Notes: generated from the letters alone by a model not told the origin. A stretch of 64,000 nucleotides of DNA from Purshia tridentata (GCA_003254885.1 QANT01004886.1:1-64000), one strand, 5' to 3'; shown: positions 33,601 through 47,786, counted from the first letter of the stretch. A program made the numbers and translations.

Positions 33601-36600
33601 TCCAGGATGAGATGCTTTTTTCTTTTTAGTGACTATTTGTTACTGTATATACAGGAAGCTCATTCCTCCTTTCCATTCATGCGTGTGCCAAAAGTATTTC
33701 AACATTTAAGTCGAAAGAGAGTTCTGACTATGGAGTGGATTGTTGGTGAGAGTCCAACTGATTTACTGTCTATATCTGCTGGAAGCTCTGTTGATAATGG
33801 CTCTACATATTCAGAGAGGCAAAGACTTGATGCCAAAAGATGCCTTCTTGATCTGGTCAGAAATTAGGAATTGCAGGATTCTACTTTGCTTAAATTCTAG
33901 TTTCTTCCAGAATGTGGTACAATGCCTATGTGATAAATCAATGTTGTCAAATCTCACTTAAGATTTGAGGGGATGATGAGCTTGCATTAAAGTATGTGCC
34001 TACCAGTTAGAAGGCTCGGTAAGGTGAAAGTTTGGGCCCAAAAGAACACACTGCTATGAAATATGAGAAAAAAGCCTTAGTATGGGGCAGCGGAGATGAG
34101 ATTTATGCACTCTACGTTAATTATTTAAGCTGAAATCCTATGGGTTTAGTTTAAAAACGTTGAAAATGTGGTTTCTTAATTTAGTGAATCAGTGATTCCA
34201 ATAAGAAAAAGTGTGTCAATTATTCTTTTGAATGTTTGCAGTGTGATCTAGCTATATTTTATATCATATTGACAGATCATTGTGCTTTAACTATTCTAGG
34301 TTAACAAAGGAGTAGAGGCATCACTCGTTCAGCTCCTTGAAACAGGCTTATTGCATGCTGATCCACATCCTGGAAACCTGCGTTACACATCCTCAGGACA
34401 AATAGGGTACCTCTTTTATCTTCCATTATACAGAAATGAGCTTTACTCAAAATGTCACAAGATCTAACTATATCGATCTATAGCTCTTGTTCACTTCTCT
34501 TGGTGATTTCTCTGCTAGGTTTTTGGATTTTGGTTTGCTTTGTCAGATGGAAAAGAGGCATCAATTTGCTATGCTAGCATCCATAGTGCACATAGTAAAT
34601 GGAGATTGGGCATCCCTTGTTAATTCTTTGACTGAAATGGATGTTGTAAGCCCAGGGACTAGTCTCAGACGTGTAACTATGGTATCATATCAGCTTCTCT
34701 AGTTTCAGTTCTATGGTGCATTGCTAAATATTATGTTACCAAAAAAGATCTTTTTATGGAGAACAATGAGATTGTACTGCGATTTTAAACATGGCTACTA
34801 ACTGGTTGAGCTGGAAATATATTTCAGGATCTGGAATATGAGTTGGGAGAAGTAGAATTTAGAGATGGAATTCCTGATGTCAAGTTTAGCAGGGTGAGAA
34901 TCATGTCTTGATCTCTTGAATAAAATTTCACATCCATAGATGATTGTCCTCTTGATATTAAGTCATTAAATGATGTTGAACGTTAGTGTTTCAAATCTTA
35001 GGGATGCACTAGACATTAATTTTTCTTTCGAATTTGCTAAAAATATTTCTTTATGGGTCTGAAGGTCCAGTTTGTTGGCTTTTTGTTGAGAGTTCTGCTT
35101 GTTTTGTGAATGCATTCATGCTATGCTAATGATCTCATGTACTATGGTCATTAGTAGCATCCTTTATATTTATTCTATTAGGCATTCATCAAATTTAACT
35201 TAAATGCCAAGGATATTGTAGATATGCACACTCGAAAATTTTGGCTTACCCTCAATTTCTAATTGATTGCATCTTCCTTCAATCCTAGATTTTCTTTGTA
35301 CTAATGTTAGACTTAATCGCACTTGCTGCTTTATATTTGCTTGAGGCTGATTGTAACTATAATTTTTTCTGAAGGTTCTGGGTAAAATCTGGTCCGTGGC
35401 TTTCAAGTATCATTTTCGTATGCCACCGTACTACACACTTGTTCTACGTTCTCTTGCTTCCTTCGAAGGTAGTGTTCACTTTCCTTAGGGCATCAAATCT
35501 AATTTGCTTATATTTGTTGTATCTGTAGGATATTGGGTATGTTGCTTTACTTTTCCATGCATCGCTATTTTTAAAATCAAGATAATGATGTATGATCACT
35601 TTTATGTTGCCCAGTAAAGTGATCTCAGCATGTCTGACACAATGACTGTCTTGATTGTGTCTTTCTACATAACTATCATGTAAATTATTTGTGGATCCAG
35701 CATCAGTTTTTGGTTTCAGACATGCTGCCCTACATAAATTTGTTTCAAATTTTTATTATGTTAGTTCTAGCTCTATCTGTAATGCATCTAACCCCCAAAT
35801 CATCTTCCACTTTTGAATGTTTAACTCAAAAGTTCCACATTACACGTGTTTTGTTTTTATTTTCATAGAGGCTTTTCTATGCCAATTTAGCTAATAACAA
35901 CCATTTTCTGCAATTTATGTCTTATCTGTCATGTTGTCCCAGGATTAGCTGTAGCCGCAGATAAAAGTTTTAAGACATTTGAAGCTGCGTACCCTTATGT
36001 TGTTCGGAAGCTTCTTACTGAAAATTCAGCTGCAACGAGGAAAATTTTACATTCGGTATGAACTGCTCAAGAACCATAGGCCATGCTGTTACTTTTTTGT
36101 GGGCTAGTACTTCTTACACTACATTTACCATCTATCTGTCTACACATAGTAATGGTAACAACTTTATTTACATTTTTCCTGGCATACTTACAAATGTAAA
36201 AGTAGCGTAGAATGTGATATGTTAGTTTAGACTTGGTAGGTATTGATCTTACACAAACAGGAAAGTTTGAACTTTCCATTTGATGTGTCTCATGGTTCTC
36301 ATGAATGAAGATAACCTGTTTGATAATCAAAGGAATATGGGATTTTTTGTGAGGGACAAAAGGACATAAGTGCAAGGCGCGGGTTTTTCTCTGCTCTAAA
36401 CTTCTAGTGTACCCATTGAGGTTCCTAAATCGAATTTTCACCATATTGGTTGTTTATTTACTATATTTGTTTGGTTCAGGTGGTTTTAAACAAAAGGAAG
36501 GAGTTCCAGTGGCAGAAGCTTGCTCTTTTCTTAAAAGTAGGTGCAAATAGGTATGTTAAATTGTATCTCTTGAATTTCAAATTCTCAAGGTACAAGTTTA

Positions 36601-38020
36601 TTCTTTTGAATATGTGTTGGAACTTTAGAAATTTAATGGGAAGTGGGGAGGGAATTATTTTTCTGTCAGCACCTACTGATAAATTTGTGCACACATCTAT
36701 TGTCTTCTGGTGTGGATAGTCATGGTGACAGCTAACTTATCCTTCTACAAAAATCTTAGGGCTGCCTTTTTGATAGCCTCTGTTGATGTATCTGATACTT
36801 GCTAGGGTAGCATGTTTTCGGCATATATAAATCAAGTTCATGTTTTTTATATTTGTTTACAGGAAAGATTTGCATGGGATGATAGCATCAAAAGCTGATA
36901 CTTCCTATGATTATAAGGACAGTGGTGTAGTTGATGTTGCAAACTTGGTCTTGAGACTTTTACCATCCAAAGATGGTGTTGTGCTGAGAAGACTCTTGAT
37001 GACTGCAGTGAGTCCCCTTATGCTGGACCCTTTTTTACAGTTGTATCTATAATCTTCTATATAATTACGAGGAAAACCTTTTGTCAATCGTCACTTAGGA
37101 AATGTCAAATATACCCGTATTATCTAAAACATATTTTGATATTAGATTTAAAGGACAAGGACTGTATTGTAATCACACATTATCCCCTTTCTGATTGGTT
37201 CCTTCTCTTACTCTCATTTGCCTTCTTTTAGCCAATTCACTCTCACCCCACATACCCTACCTTCTCACTTGCTACTAACTCCTATCCCATTGCACATGCA
37301 TCGCACATAAGTTTCATAATTATAAGCACTCTCTAATTCCTAGTCTCTAATAATTATAAGCACTCTCTTCTTAAGCTGCTGTAAGTTTCATTTTGGGTGA
37401 TGAATAATCTTGTTCGCAGTTCATCTTAGATGGTAGCCCAACAGTATCATATTCTCTGGTAGCCTGGTTAGATGTGTCTAATACTCGGTGTAACAATGAA
37501 TTTGGACTGTGTCTTGCACGAGTAACAATGAAATACGCAGATGGAAGGTTAATACACACACAACATGATGATTTTTGCCCATCTATCAATTATCATCTTG
37601 TTGAACTTGAAACTCATTTTCAATTTAATTGAACAGGATGGAGCTTCATTGACACAAGCAATGGTATCGAAGGAAGGAAAGTTCTTCCGCCAGCAATTTT
37701 GCAGCGTCATTGCAGACATACTATATCAATGGATGTTTGAAGCATTTGGACGGGGCATTACAACAAGTCAATATAGTTCCACATTATCTACTCCCTATGA
37801 TCATCGTTCCATCTTCAGAGATCGACGGCTCAAAGTGATTTTCTTAAGTATACTAAATTCTACAAGGAAAAATCCAATACTGATGTTGAGGTTGTGTTGG
37901 ACTTCCTTCGTTATGTTTGCCACAGCTTTAGCTTTAGCTTGCCATCGTGTTGTGGTATCCTTTTCGGAAATCTACTTGGGCCCATTATCATTTGCTCCAA
38001 AGCAATATGCAATGCCATGA
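29843..38020 (+). CDS. ABC1-type (UbiB family) plastid kinase, ABC1K12/ATH8-like
   Basis: Sixteen exons join in phase: 29843-30179, 30810-30985, 31658-31823, 32013-32065, 32391-32534, 32729-32833, 32925-33050, 33655-33855, 34300-34406, 34519-34681, 34828-34893, 35375-35468, 35943-36055, 36480-36550, 36863-37007 and 37637-38020. The product has 816 residues. The Ser/Thr/Arg-rich N terminus suits a plastid transit peptide. Family signatures are KVGQSLSTRPDII, the Ala-rich loop AASFGQV in place of a glycine loop, VAVKVQRPN, HADPHPGN and FLDFGLL. ABC1 kinases act in isoprenoid-quinone metabolism and plastoglobule or thylakoid function. Hydrophobic stretches near the C terminus could be membrane anchors. 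Assignment to the At2g39190 branch rests on remembered sequence and on the neighbouring CCR2-like and MLO genes. No lesion seen. Confidence 0.93.
30646..30687. repeat. CT microsatellite in ABC1K intron 1
   Basis: An uninterrupted CT dinucleotide run of about 42 bp. Confidence 0.95.
37052..37636. other. Possible insertion with an exon-like island in ABC1K intron 15
   Basis: This intron part starts TCTATAATCTTCTATATAAT after an A, which resembles Helitron 5' ends. At about 37419-37548 an open stretch beginning FILDGSPTVSYSLVAWLDVS is flanked by a CAG acceptor-like and an AG|GTTAAT donor-like site. It has no counterpart in ABC1 kinases. A captured gene fragment inside a Helitron is one reading, but no 3' hairpin with a CTRR end was found. 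Confidence 0.3.
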
Positions 38021-39790
38021 TGTTCATGTCTAACTCCCATAGATCCATTTTTGAAAAAGATTAAGTGCGGGAGGGCTGCCACATGCAATGTCCTTTATTG
38101 CGAATATGATTGGAGGATGTGAGGGATTGTTATGTTCACTGCTTGAGTTGGTTTAAGGTACGAAGGCCACACCAAGCCGTGGTACTTGCATTGTTCCAGG
38201 GTCCTTTGTAAAGGCTATTAGTTTACTCAACAGTCCATGTATTTACAAAAACTAAGCCAAAAATGTGAGGACGAAGGTGGATCAAAGATGGGCACTGCAA
38301 GCTATCAAAAAGTATACAATTGTGAGGTAATTTCACAATCCATTTCATCTAATATGCGTAGCTTCCTTCATAGTCAATGTTTGTCATGTTGCAAGGCTTT
38401 TGGAGCATGTTTAATGGTTCAATACATCAGATGGCATGTAATAGATCAACATCTCATCAATGCTATGTAGATGGTAGTAATGCTGTCTGCAATTAGAAGA
38501 CAGATAGAACAGACGATTCTTTCCCATGTTGTAACAGATTTAAATTTTTTATTGGTGGACCGTGGTTGATATGTGAAATCAAATTCTAATCCCATCTTGT
38601 TGAATGGTTGCAATCATATGCCTGTTGAGAAGAAAGATCTATGGTTTAAGAAATTATAGCGTGCAAAATCATTTATATTCATGAAAAGACTATCCATCTT
38701 TCGACCCAAAAATAAATAAAATGAAAAGACTATCCATAAGTATGCACCAAGGAGAAGGAAAAATTGAATATCAAGACGTATAAAGAGGCGCCGTAAATGA
38801 TTATTATATATTGTGATGTTTTAGCATGAAACATATGTGTGAAATAATTCTTTGGGAGTCGATGTAGACATCATTTTCAAAATTATAATTCCGTTTTAGG
38901 TGAATATGGTTATTCCAAAGAAAAAACTGACAGACAGACATGATCAGCTTTTATGAGAAACTTAGACTAAATTCACTCTAAACTCTACCCCCAAAACTAG
39001 TAAGCTTACTTTCAATTTGAAATTTTGCACTTACCAATTTAATATGAAAGGTTCAAAAATCAACGGAGCCAACAATTTACATTCAACACGATTAACAATG
39101 TTGAGGGGCTTTGCACATTCACATTGCGCAAATAAATTGAGTATTTCTTACTTTAAAGTTTAAACAACCACTTTTAATTTATTTTTATCTAGTTATGAAG
39201 AATTTTGAATTTAGGTTTTTGTCTAATTCACACCCAAATATCATAATTTGAACAAATTCGAGTTAAAAAATGCTTGGCCAACTTACATGTAAGAAGTTAT
39301 TCCTCTTTACAAGTTAATTTTCTTTTTCTTTTTCTAATTACCATTTCTTCCTTGTAAATCAAATAATCAATATACATCAAATTGGGAATGGTTGTAAGGA
39401 GAAATAATACTTAAGTGAATTAGTTAGTCATATACAATGATACAAACTTCCTAATTTCTGACAACAAAAAAAAGAACTCCTAATTCACCCAATACGCTAT
39501 GTCCACGTAGCATACCCTTGAAAGTGGGCAACCTTGTAACTCGGTCTAAAATCTCTCAATCCATGTACCCAAACTCAGTAAGTCCAATCTGACATGGTCT
39601 GTGACTCAGTGATCTCTCAATTAGGCCCTCTTTTATATTGACGCTTCGCCTTCTGGTCAGCTCCTCCTCCGATCCGACTCATCCCCTGCCCGTACGCTTA
39701 CAAACCTGCCTTCTTCACAAAGGCAACCCGAAATCTGACCCTCCAAACTCATATCCCCGCCCCAAATCCAACGGCCAACGGCCACCCGCC
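38021..39790. other. Intergenic: ABC1K 3' region and promoter of the TMEM115-like gene
   Basis: Sequence just after 38021 is probably the ABC1K 3' UTR. The rest is AT-rich spacer. A C-rich leader (39640-39790) precedes the next ATG, and the 107-codon frame at 39638-39961 that crosses it is out of frame with the conserved protein. Confidence 0.5.
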
Positions 39791-42700
39791 ATGAGCACTC
39801 CATCAATCACAGGGGTAAGCCACCCACAAGCCCAATTTCTCTTTCTTTTTTGTTTTTGTTTGCTGGGTTTGCGTTTGAATTTGATTCCGTACGAATTGTG
39901 TGGTGGGTGTTGCAGAGCGCTGGGGCGTTCTCTGGGTTCACTCGGCTATGCAAGGGCTTAGCGGTGGTGCTCATCGGAGGCCACATTGTCGTTCAGCTTC
40001 TCCCTCAAGCCGTTACCTATCTCGCTCTCATTCCCGCCAGGTATGCTCACCCTCGATTTGCGTGCCTGAACGGTTCTACATTCGTTCATGCTCAATCTTG
40101 GCTCGACATGTTGGCTTAACTTGTAAATTGGAAGTCAAAGAATGCATAAATCTGTGTTTTCAGTAATGGCTTTTGTAGAATATTTGTTTTCCACTTTAGT
40201 TTGAAACGTTTGCTTATGGGATCTGAAAGTCAGCGCAGGTTTTTGGTCCTGAATTTCTTAAATGGGTGGTTTCTTTTCTTTGTAAATTCATTTTCAAACT
40301 GAATTCCATTCAAGCAATGTGATAAAAGAGTTGTAATCAGAATGTTTTCGGGTTCATGACATTATTGAATTTGCAAGCTCTTCTTTTTAGATTCAACTTA
40401 ATTCTAATCCAAACTTCTGTATTATAGGACAATTCCTTTCGTGTGGAACCTCATAACAGCCGGTTACATAGAACAATCAATATATGGGGTATTCCCTTCT
40501 GTTTCCATAGCAATGTCTCTGTTCTGTAGTCTCACATTGGCTGAGATTTCTGTACCCTATCACTTTCTTTTTTGCTTATTGAATAATACTGATTTTTGAA
40601 CGTGTTTAACAGGTTGTTATCAGCACTATTGGTCTTCTTTTTATTGGGAAGCTGCTTGAACCTGTGTGGGGTTCTAGGGAGTTCTTGAAGTTCATCTTTG
40701 TCGTCAACTTCCTAACCTCCATATGCATTTTTATCACTGCTATTTCACTGTACTACATTACAAGGAAGGAAACTTACCTGTAAGTACTAAGAAAGCATTA
40801 AACAACCAAAGAAATAATAAGTTATTGGGATGCCTGTGGTTCATAGTTTTGTCCTGCTTTTCCTTCTTCGTGCTTGTTCAACTTTTTGCTTCCTTTCCCT
40901 GAAGGTATTCTAGCATGTTGGGCTATTAGTAATAGGAAAAAGGACAAGAAATTTGTAATACATTTCCTTTTTACTTTTTTCTTTAGGCAAGCAAATGATG
41001 CACTTGTTAAATTTAACTTTAACTCTAACAGCACACAAGTTTTGAAACAGATCATTTGCAACTGTCAATTGGTCTGTTCATTTGTTCATCTATCTCATTA
41101 TATGTAATGATGCATGTACATGTGTTAGCCTTGTTTGATAATTTTTTATTTTTTTTTTTCAATCTCATCCATATTAATGCAACTTTTTTTGGTTCATTTG
41201 TGCTAGTTATATGCCTCTTTCTGGCTTCCACGGCGTCCTTTCAGGTTTCTTGGTTGGGATCAAGCAAATTATACCCGACCAAGAGTTGCCTTTATTGAAA
41301 ATAAAAGCTAAGGTGTGAGCTTTTGAAAATGACCTTTTTATGAAATTTCTGTGGGTTGATGAATAGTCCTAAAACTCTCTATTTGTTGTTGGCTTCAATG
41401 TGTGCAGTGGATACCATCTCTCTCACTATTGCTGTCCATTGCCATAAGCTTCTGGACAACAGAGTCGGCAACGTATCTTCCGATCTTAATATTTGGCACC
41501 TATATGAGCTGGATTTACCTCAGATACTGGCAGAGGAAACCAGAAGCAAAACTCAAGGGTGATCCAAGTGATGATTTTGCATTTTCTTCATTTTTCCCTG
41601 AAATTTTAAGGTAAATGATTGTTATTATTATTTTAGAAATCTTCAAATCAGCAACTTTCATAGTTACGTCTCTCTAAGTATTTCTTGTAAATTCTTGCAG
41701 ACCAGTTATTGATCCTGTTGCATCCATATTCCATCGGATGCTCTGTGGAAGATCTGAAGCTTCTAGTGAATCCCAAGGTTATACCCTGGGAGGTACCACA
41801 TTGCCTGGATCCGACCCCATTGAGGCAACTAGAAGGAGGTAACATTTCTCTTCTCATGCTGCATTCAGTATCAATCCTGTTGTGTGCAGGAGTACAACAA
41901 TCATTTTGATATTCATGTTGGGTAGCCCGTAGCATCAAAGCCATGGATCTCCAACTTTGAATGTTCATTGCTTAGACCATAAGCCCTAGGTAGTTAGATG
42001 GTATTCTACAAGTGAAACACAAACGAATAAGATTAGTTGAGGATTTTTTTGCATATGGCTTATAGCAAGTATTACACTGTTCCCCCTACTCACATTTCCC
42101 CTTATGCCCTGAGAGATGTTCACTTTCATTTAGCGGGGCTACACATGCTAAGTAGCCACTAGCCTCTCCCTAACCATAAACTACCTCAACCTAATTGAAG
42201 GTAAGATTCAATCTAATGTTTTCAGCAATCAGCTTCTCCTTTTTCATTTAATTTGAGAAAGGCATCGAGTTTCTCTACTTTGATATCTTAATCTATTTCT
42301 TCTTCTAAAGAATTGGGGGCTAACCTTCCCCTCCCACATGCCACCCTTTGTCACTGTTGGGTTTGCACAGGCTTGAAGATGGGATAGAACTCCCCATCCT
42401 TAAGGATGGGATACATGCTACTGGACTAGACTGTCATGTCAATGGCTAATGGGATAAATAACTTAGGTGCATAAATACCCATGATTTATGTGACAGAAAA
42501 AATAAATATATAAATGCACATTTGTTAAGAAGCCGATTTAAATTTCACATCATTGTTGGTCAAAGGTGGGAGTTATTTAGCTCAAATGTGAAAATATTAT
42601 GCACCACAAGGTAGGCATAGTGACACTGAAATACATTGTTAACAGTACCAACTAAGAATTGTCAAATAATTTATGGGAGGAAAAAGAATGTTCATTTTGT

Positions 42701-42823
42701 GACCGAAATGCCTCTTGCAGAGAAAGAGGAGCTCGAGCACTTGAAGAAAGATTGGCAGCTGAGAGGTTGGGTGCAGCGCAGGGTACAGAAGAGTCACAAA
42801 GAGATGCCACAGAAAATGTTTAA
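39791..42823 (+). CDS. TMEM115/rhomboid-like Golgi membrane protein (DUF1751)
   Basis: Eight exons join in phase: 39791-39814, 39916-40040, 40428-40488, 40613-40779, 41207-41312, 41408-41610, 41701-41838 and 42721-42823, giving 308 residues. The frame matches the plant family of At3g07950 (about 304 residues) and animal TMEM115. Recognisable blocks include TRLCKGLAVVLIGGHIVVQL, IPFVWNLITAGYIEQSIYG, GKLLEPVWGSREFLKFI, GFHGVLSGFLVGIKQ and ARALEERLAAERLGA. Several hydrophobic helices form a rhomboid-like membrane core followed by a charged cytosolic tail. Animal TMEM115 is a Golgi protein linked to retrograde traffic; the same role in plants is inferred. No rhomboid catalytic GxSG motif is evident, so proteolysis is unlikely. 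No lesion seen. Confidence 0.93.
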
Positions 42824-44739
42824 TTGCTCGGCAACTCTAGTATCAGGTCCTGTCAACCAACCCAAACGTATCTTTTCTGTTACAACTTCAGAGGTCCTGT
42901 GGTTTTCAAAGAGAAGGCTTTTCTTTTTTTCTTTCGATGTTCCCCTCTCCCTGGATTCAGGAGGATCCTTTTGTTATGCATTTTTCCCTGGACTATATCT
43001 TAATGGTACAAATATTGTGATGCACAGTGCTTCATGTGTGTTGCACAAAATACATAGAATAGAAATTCTCAAGAGGCATCCCCTCTGGTTTTCAACTTTT
43101 CATTTGCTCCATATCATAAATGGAACTTTTTCGCTTTAGACAGTTGGGGGCAATTTGTCATGTTGTACAAATACAACTTTTAGCACATATTATTTTTATC
43201 TTGGATTTCGAGAGATGCATATTTGATGGAATGCTGGTCATTTCTGAGTTATAGTCGTTGGCCAAAAAAAATTTGTCTTATAGTCTGATGTGGGTAAAGG
43301 AATCTTTTCAAAGCATGCAAACTATGTGTTATTTTCACATTATGACATGGTCTTCGCCATCAATCACAATTGCAAACACACAAAGTGTTAATGAGATTAC
43401 CTCAGCCAAAGGAGAAGAATAAGATAAGATAATTTTATTTGCTTGCGTGCACAGCAATGCTTTAGACCGAAAAAAAAATGGTTAGCTGCTATTCTTTGCA
43501 TCATCTTCTCTTCTCCACGTTTCATCTTCCTCAAGTAGTCCTATGAGTTAAACTAATAATATTAAGAACTGTTAAAATATCATTTATACTCTAAAATATT
43601 ATTTATCAATAGGAGCAGAATCTTTTTGACAATCATCTATAAGAAGTACCTCCATTGGCCTTGTTTTTTTTCTTTGTTTGATACTCTTTTACTGTAAACA
43701 ATTATAATAAATTAAATATTAAAGATTATAAGATAATTACATATTATCCATCTTTTTGGTAACCCTTTTTGTATTATTTAATACAATTTTGATAATAAAT
43801 TTAAAGAATAAGGATAACAAATGTTAAATGTACTCATTTCTTGATTCTTAATTTTTACTCTAATTTTCTCTTTTCAAACAATTTAGGATATCGATGAATA
43901 GAATGAAACACTCAGCACTGGAGTATTTGACACTGTTACTGTGCAACAACAATTATTTAAACTACATATAATTAACACTTATAGATATACATTATGTATT
44001 TTTTTACATAAACATGTCAAAAACTAATAAAACTAACCTAAAACACAAAATTCAAGTTTAAAGTCACATCACTTGTGTTTTTATGATTGCTATTATCGAA
44101 CAGTGATAATTATTACCATTGTTCAACAATGGCAATTCATCCAGTTTAAAAATAAATAAATACACCGAATGCTTAGCACAAAAAAATAAAAAATTATAAT
44201 GTGGGCTTATTTGTCAAAAAATGAACATATTTATTATTGTTATTTTTTAAGTAGATTTGTTTATCATAGAGCTATAAAATAAATTTTAAAGTAATTTACT
44301 ATATTTATAATGAATTTAATAATTTGTTAAGACTCAAAAGGTAGTAATTCTTGGGGTCAAAACAAAAAATAAATGGATGTACACATTTACAAATTACAAT
44401 AGCGAGTCCACCACATTGTGAATTGTGATTGGTGCCAGGACAACGGCACCGCGACCGCACCGTAGAAAACTGAAACTTCTTTTCCGCGGCAACACACAAA
44501 GCACGAACTTGACGTGTAAAGCCTGCTTAATGCGGCACAAACATTCTACATAAAACTCCCACCATACCACCGTCCATCCGCGTTCCCCACTTCGCCACGC
44601 AAGCAACACAATGGCTTCAAGCCATTTCTTGTGATCTGTCACACTCCGAATGGATAGAGCAGCAAGTACACCGTATCCCTACCGCATCCGATCAGCCCTT
44701 GTTCACCTTTTTCTTTAACTTTTTTGGCGGCACGGTTGG
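42824..44739. other. Intergenic: 3' region of the TMEM115-like gene and promoter of the RING gene
   Basis: Very AT-rich with no recognisable gene. GC content rises at about 44430-44700, upstream of a good TATA box, which marks the RING-gene promoter. Frames at 42636-43139 and 44394-44642 have no family features. Confidence 0.5.
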
Positions 44740-44746
44740 TATAAAA
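44740..44746 (+). promoter_or_regulatory. TATA box of the RING E3 gene
   Basis: TATAAAA in GGTTGGTATAAAACCGC, followed by a CT-rich initiation region and a non-coding first exon. Confidence 0.65.
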
Positions 44747-44771
44747 CCGCTCTCTCTTCTTCAGCATAAAA

Positions 44772-44860
44772 CGACTTTGTGAATTGTGAATCTCTGTGCT
44801 CGTCTCTTTGCCGTCCGATTCTTTGACCAGCCGGACTCAACGTTCAATCCAACGTCCACG
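44772..44860 (+). other. Non-coding first exon (5' UTR) of the RING E3 gene, start approximate
   Basis: A moderately GC-rich leader downstream of the TATA box, ending at a strong donor (ACG|GTACGT, 44861). The next plausible exon, with acceptor at about 47757, contains the start codon, so the first intron would be about 2.9 kb. The transcription start is estimated only. Confidence 0.5.
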
Positions 44861-46615
44861 GTACGTTTTCCGGTGAACATTTACCGTTTTCTGACACTCT
44901 CATATTTCCTTTTCTGCTTAAATACATTCGGCCATTTCTCCATATTAATTTTTGTTTTAGTTTTTTGCACGATTTTCGAATTAATTAATTTGTTGTGCAA
45001 TTTTGGGTTGGGGTTGAGTTTTACTATTGATTGATTGTTGGTATATATATACACTGCTATGATTTTAGTTTATGGAGTGCATTTTATTTTATGTGTAGTT
45101 TAGTTTAAAGTTTTAGTAAGATGTTAATACAAAATTGTTAAAGAAAAAAGGTAGGTTGGTTGAAGTGCAAATATGGTCGACTATGATCAGAGTAGTTGTG
45201 TGCGAAAGGAATTCGGTGTTTTTCTCGTTTTACTATTTCCCAATTGTAAAAGAAGGTTCGCTTAATAATAGTATAGATTGTGTTTGAAACTGGGCATTGT
45301 GAATTTATGAGGAATAGGTTATTTTTCTTTAAATAATTAATAGCTCTAAGATAGGTATGTCTCAATCCCATGCTTCATAATCTCAGTAGGCATTTTTTCA
45401 ATAACCTTCTCTGATATTTTGGTTAAGTAACTGATACAGTGATGCGAAAAAGTTGAAAAACTTTGGTATTGTATACTTGTCTGATGCTTTTGGGGCATTT
45501 GTAGTTTAAGTTTATGCTGGTTATTATATATGTACTTCTCGTAGCAGTAATGTTGGTTTATATATGAGTCTGCTGCATCTGGGTGTAGAATGATCAAACA
45601 AGAGTGATATGTGTTTGGGTTACTTTTTCTTTTACTTTTTTTCACTGCAATATCTGTTAGATAGGATATAAATGATTGAAGTGATCTAAGCAGCATCAAT
45701 GGGAAAAAGGGTTTTCAGGAATTTTAACTTATAATGAACCGAGTGGGGTAGAAGATACCGGAAAGTGGACCTTGCATTACATATGCGGTAAAGATCACAG
45801 AGATATGATGTAAGTAGCTAAGCATGTGTGAGAGTGAGACCATGCATTCTAGTGGCTTGGTGATCTTCTACTTTTTACGTTTTTGCTAACCCTGGGCCTG
45901 TTGGAATTGGCTGTTTATGTGGGGACAAGCAACAGAGCATTTGTTTGTACTACAATTAGCCGTGCAGCTTTTGATGACCCTTGGATTGGTGGCTTCATCG
46001 TACAGATCCTTCTAAGGCCTTTCAGATACTTCCACATGTACTACATTGGTTGTATTGAAAGAATAATTTTGCTTAGGGGATTCCTTTTTTCTTTTCTGTT
46101 TTCTATATATTAATTTTTTCTAGAAAAATGGTTCTAGGATTTAATTATACTTTATTGATAGGATGTCTATTTGGCTTTTCTGCTCATGCTCTAGTTGGAG
46201 TTGTACTTTCTGTTGTTACTTCTTAACTTTTGTAATTGCACTTTTTTCTTCTAGTAATAAAATGTTTCTATTCCTAAAGAAGCTTTTGTATTTAAATCTT
46301 TTGCCATTTAGCTAATCTGCCATTCTATCTTAAATCAAAATGATGATCTTCCGTCTCAACTGTGTAAAGGAAGAAACTTTTATTGGTTAATGAAAGAATA
46401 GAAAGGTGCATGGGATCAAGTGTCAAAATTGGAAGTATCTTAAAAGGGAATTTTACAAAGGAAAAAGGAGAAAAAATAAAGGGAGAAAGAAATAGAAAAC
46501 AAACTCCAAGAAGACACTAGAATTTCTCAAAAGACTGTTGGGGACTTCCTATTATACCTATGGAAGTTTCAAATTTTTTCAGATACATTCACTACTAATG
46601 CAAAACTCACGACTA

Positions 46616-46764
46616 ATCACAATTGAGCTTGAACGAAACAGACTGTAGACCAGATCCTGTGCTATTATGAACCATTTATGCGTCCCATTGGATCTGAGCT
46701 GATAAATTTAAATTATCTTATTTTTGCAACTCTTTACTTTAGCAATCCCTATCTCAAGACACCT
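46616..46764. repeat. Dispersed duplicate, copy 1 (RING gene intron 1)
   Basis: Closely matches 52091-52210; both carry CAATCCCTATCTCAAGACA and GACCAGATCC. Copy 1 has about 27 bp (around GCTATTATGAACC) that is missing from copy 2. No terminal structure was seen. Confidence 0.85.
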
Positions 46765-47786
46765 TGGCCAGTTGCAAGAATCCAACTGGCCAGTTCATTC
46801 CAATGGAAAAAGGGAGGAGGAGGGGTGGGAGGGGTGAGGGGCTTGAACTTTTCAAGTAGGTTAAATTTTTGTGCCTTGTAATGGTTATAATTGAATCACT
46901 AGAGAGTTTTCACAATGTGGTTACTTAATTCTATTCAATTTAAGAGCTCTGTGAAGGCATAAGTGGAGACAGGAGCATAGTTATACTGTGACGAATTTCT
47001 CTACCATCCCGTAGTTTTAGGTGGCTTTCATAATGCAGGTTCTGATGATATTTCCTGCTTATATATTTTTCTAATTAAGATAAACCAAATTATCATTTAG
47101 TTCTGAAGATTTAGACTGGGATATTATTGGCAGGTACAGGTGACTTAGTGGCATAATGTTGTTTTACCTCTGAATTACAATCTTTTATGTTGAGTGAGGC
47201 TATTCAGGAAGTGGTGGTCTTGGAAATTTAGGAAGGGAAAATCTCTGGTAATATAAACATTTACAAGGACTGCATCCACTTATAGGGAACTGGCAATATA
47301 TTTTTGCTTTGTCCCATGTTTTAAACATATTGCTTGTGAGCAATGGCAGTATCAGCTTCTCCTTTAGTCCTAAGTGTGGGTTTAAGTAGTGCATCATTCA
47401 ATTAGGTCTTCGGGCAGCAACACTTGAGGAATCATCTGGTATTTTTCTTATTGTATGCGTATCAAATTTATTTTATATGGGAACCACCTTCAGTTTATGC
47501 TCTATAGTAAGCTGTTAGTTAGGCTGCAAGGCATTGATTTTGAATCATGTCTCCTTAGATGGAAAATGGGAAATAACATACCATTGCAGTTCTATATACT
47601 ATTCATGTAATTATTTAATTGACAAGCAATAAATTTTTTAATAAAATACTTGCATTATCATTCCTTTTGGCTATTGAATATTTATTTACCAGGGGGCTGA
47701 AAATTTGTACAATTGTTTACTTACATTCAGGTTGGTGCTATCTTCTTCTAAATCCAGAATTTCTGCCTTCCTGTATTGGAGGGCCA

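Noticed and set aside
39638-39961. 107-codon frame across the start of the TMEM115-like gene
   Set aside because: It is out of frame with the conserved exons and crosses a splice donor; probably 5' leader.
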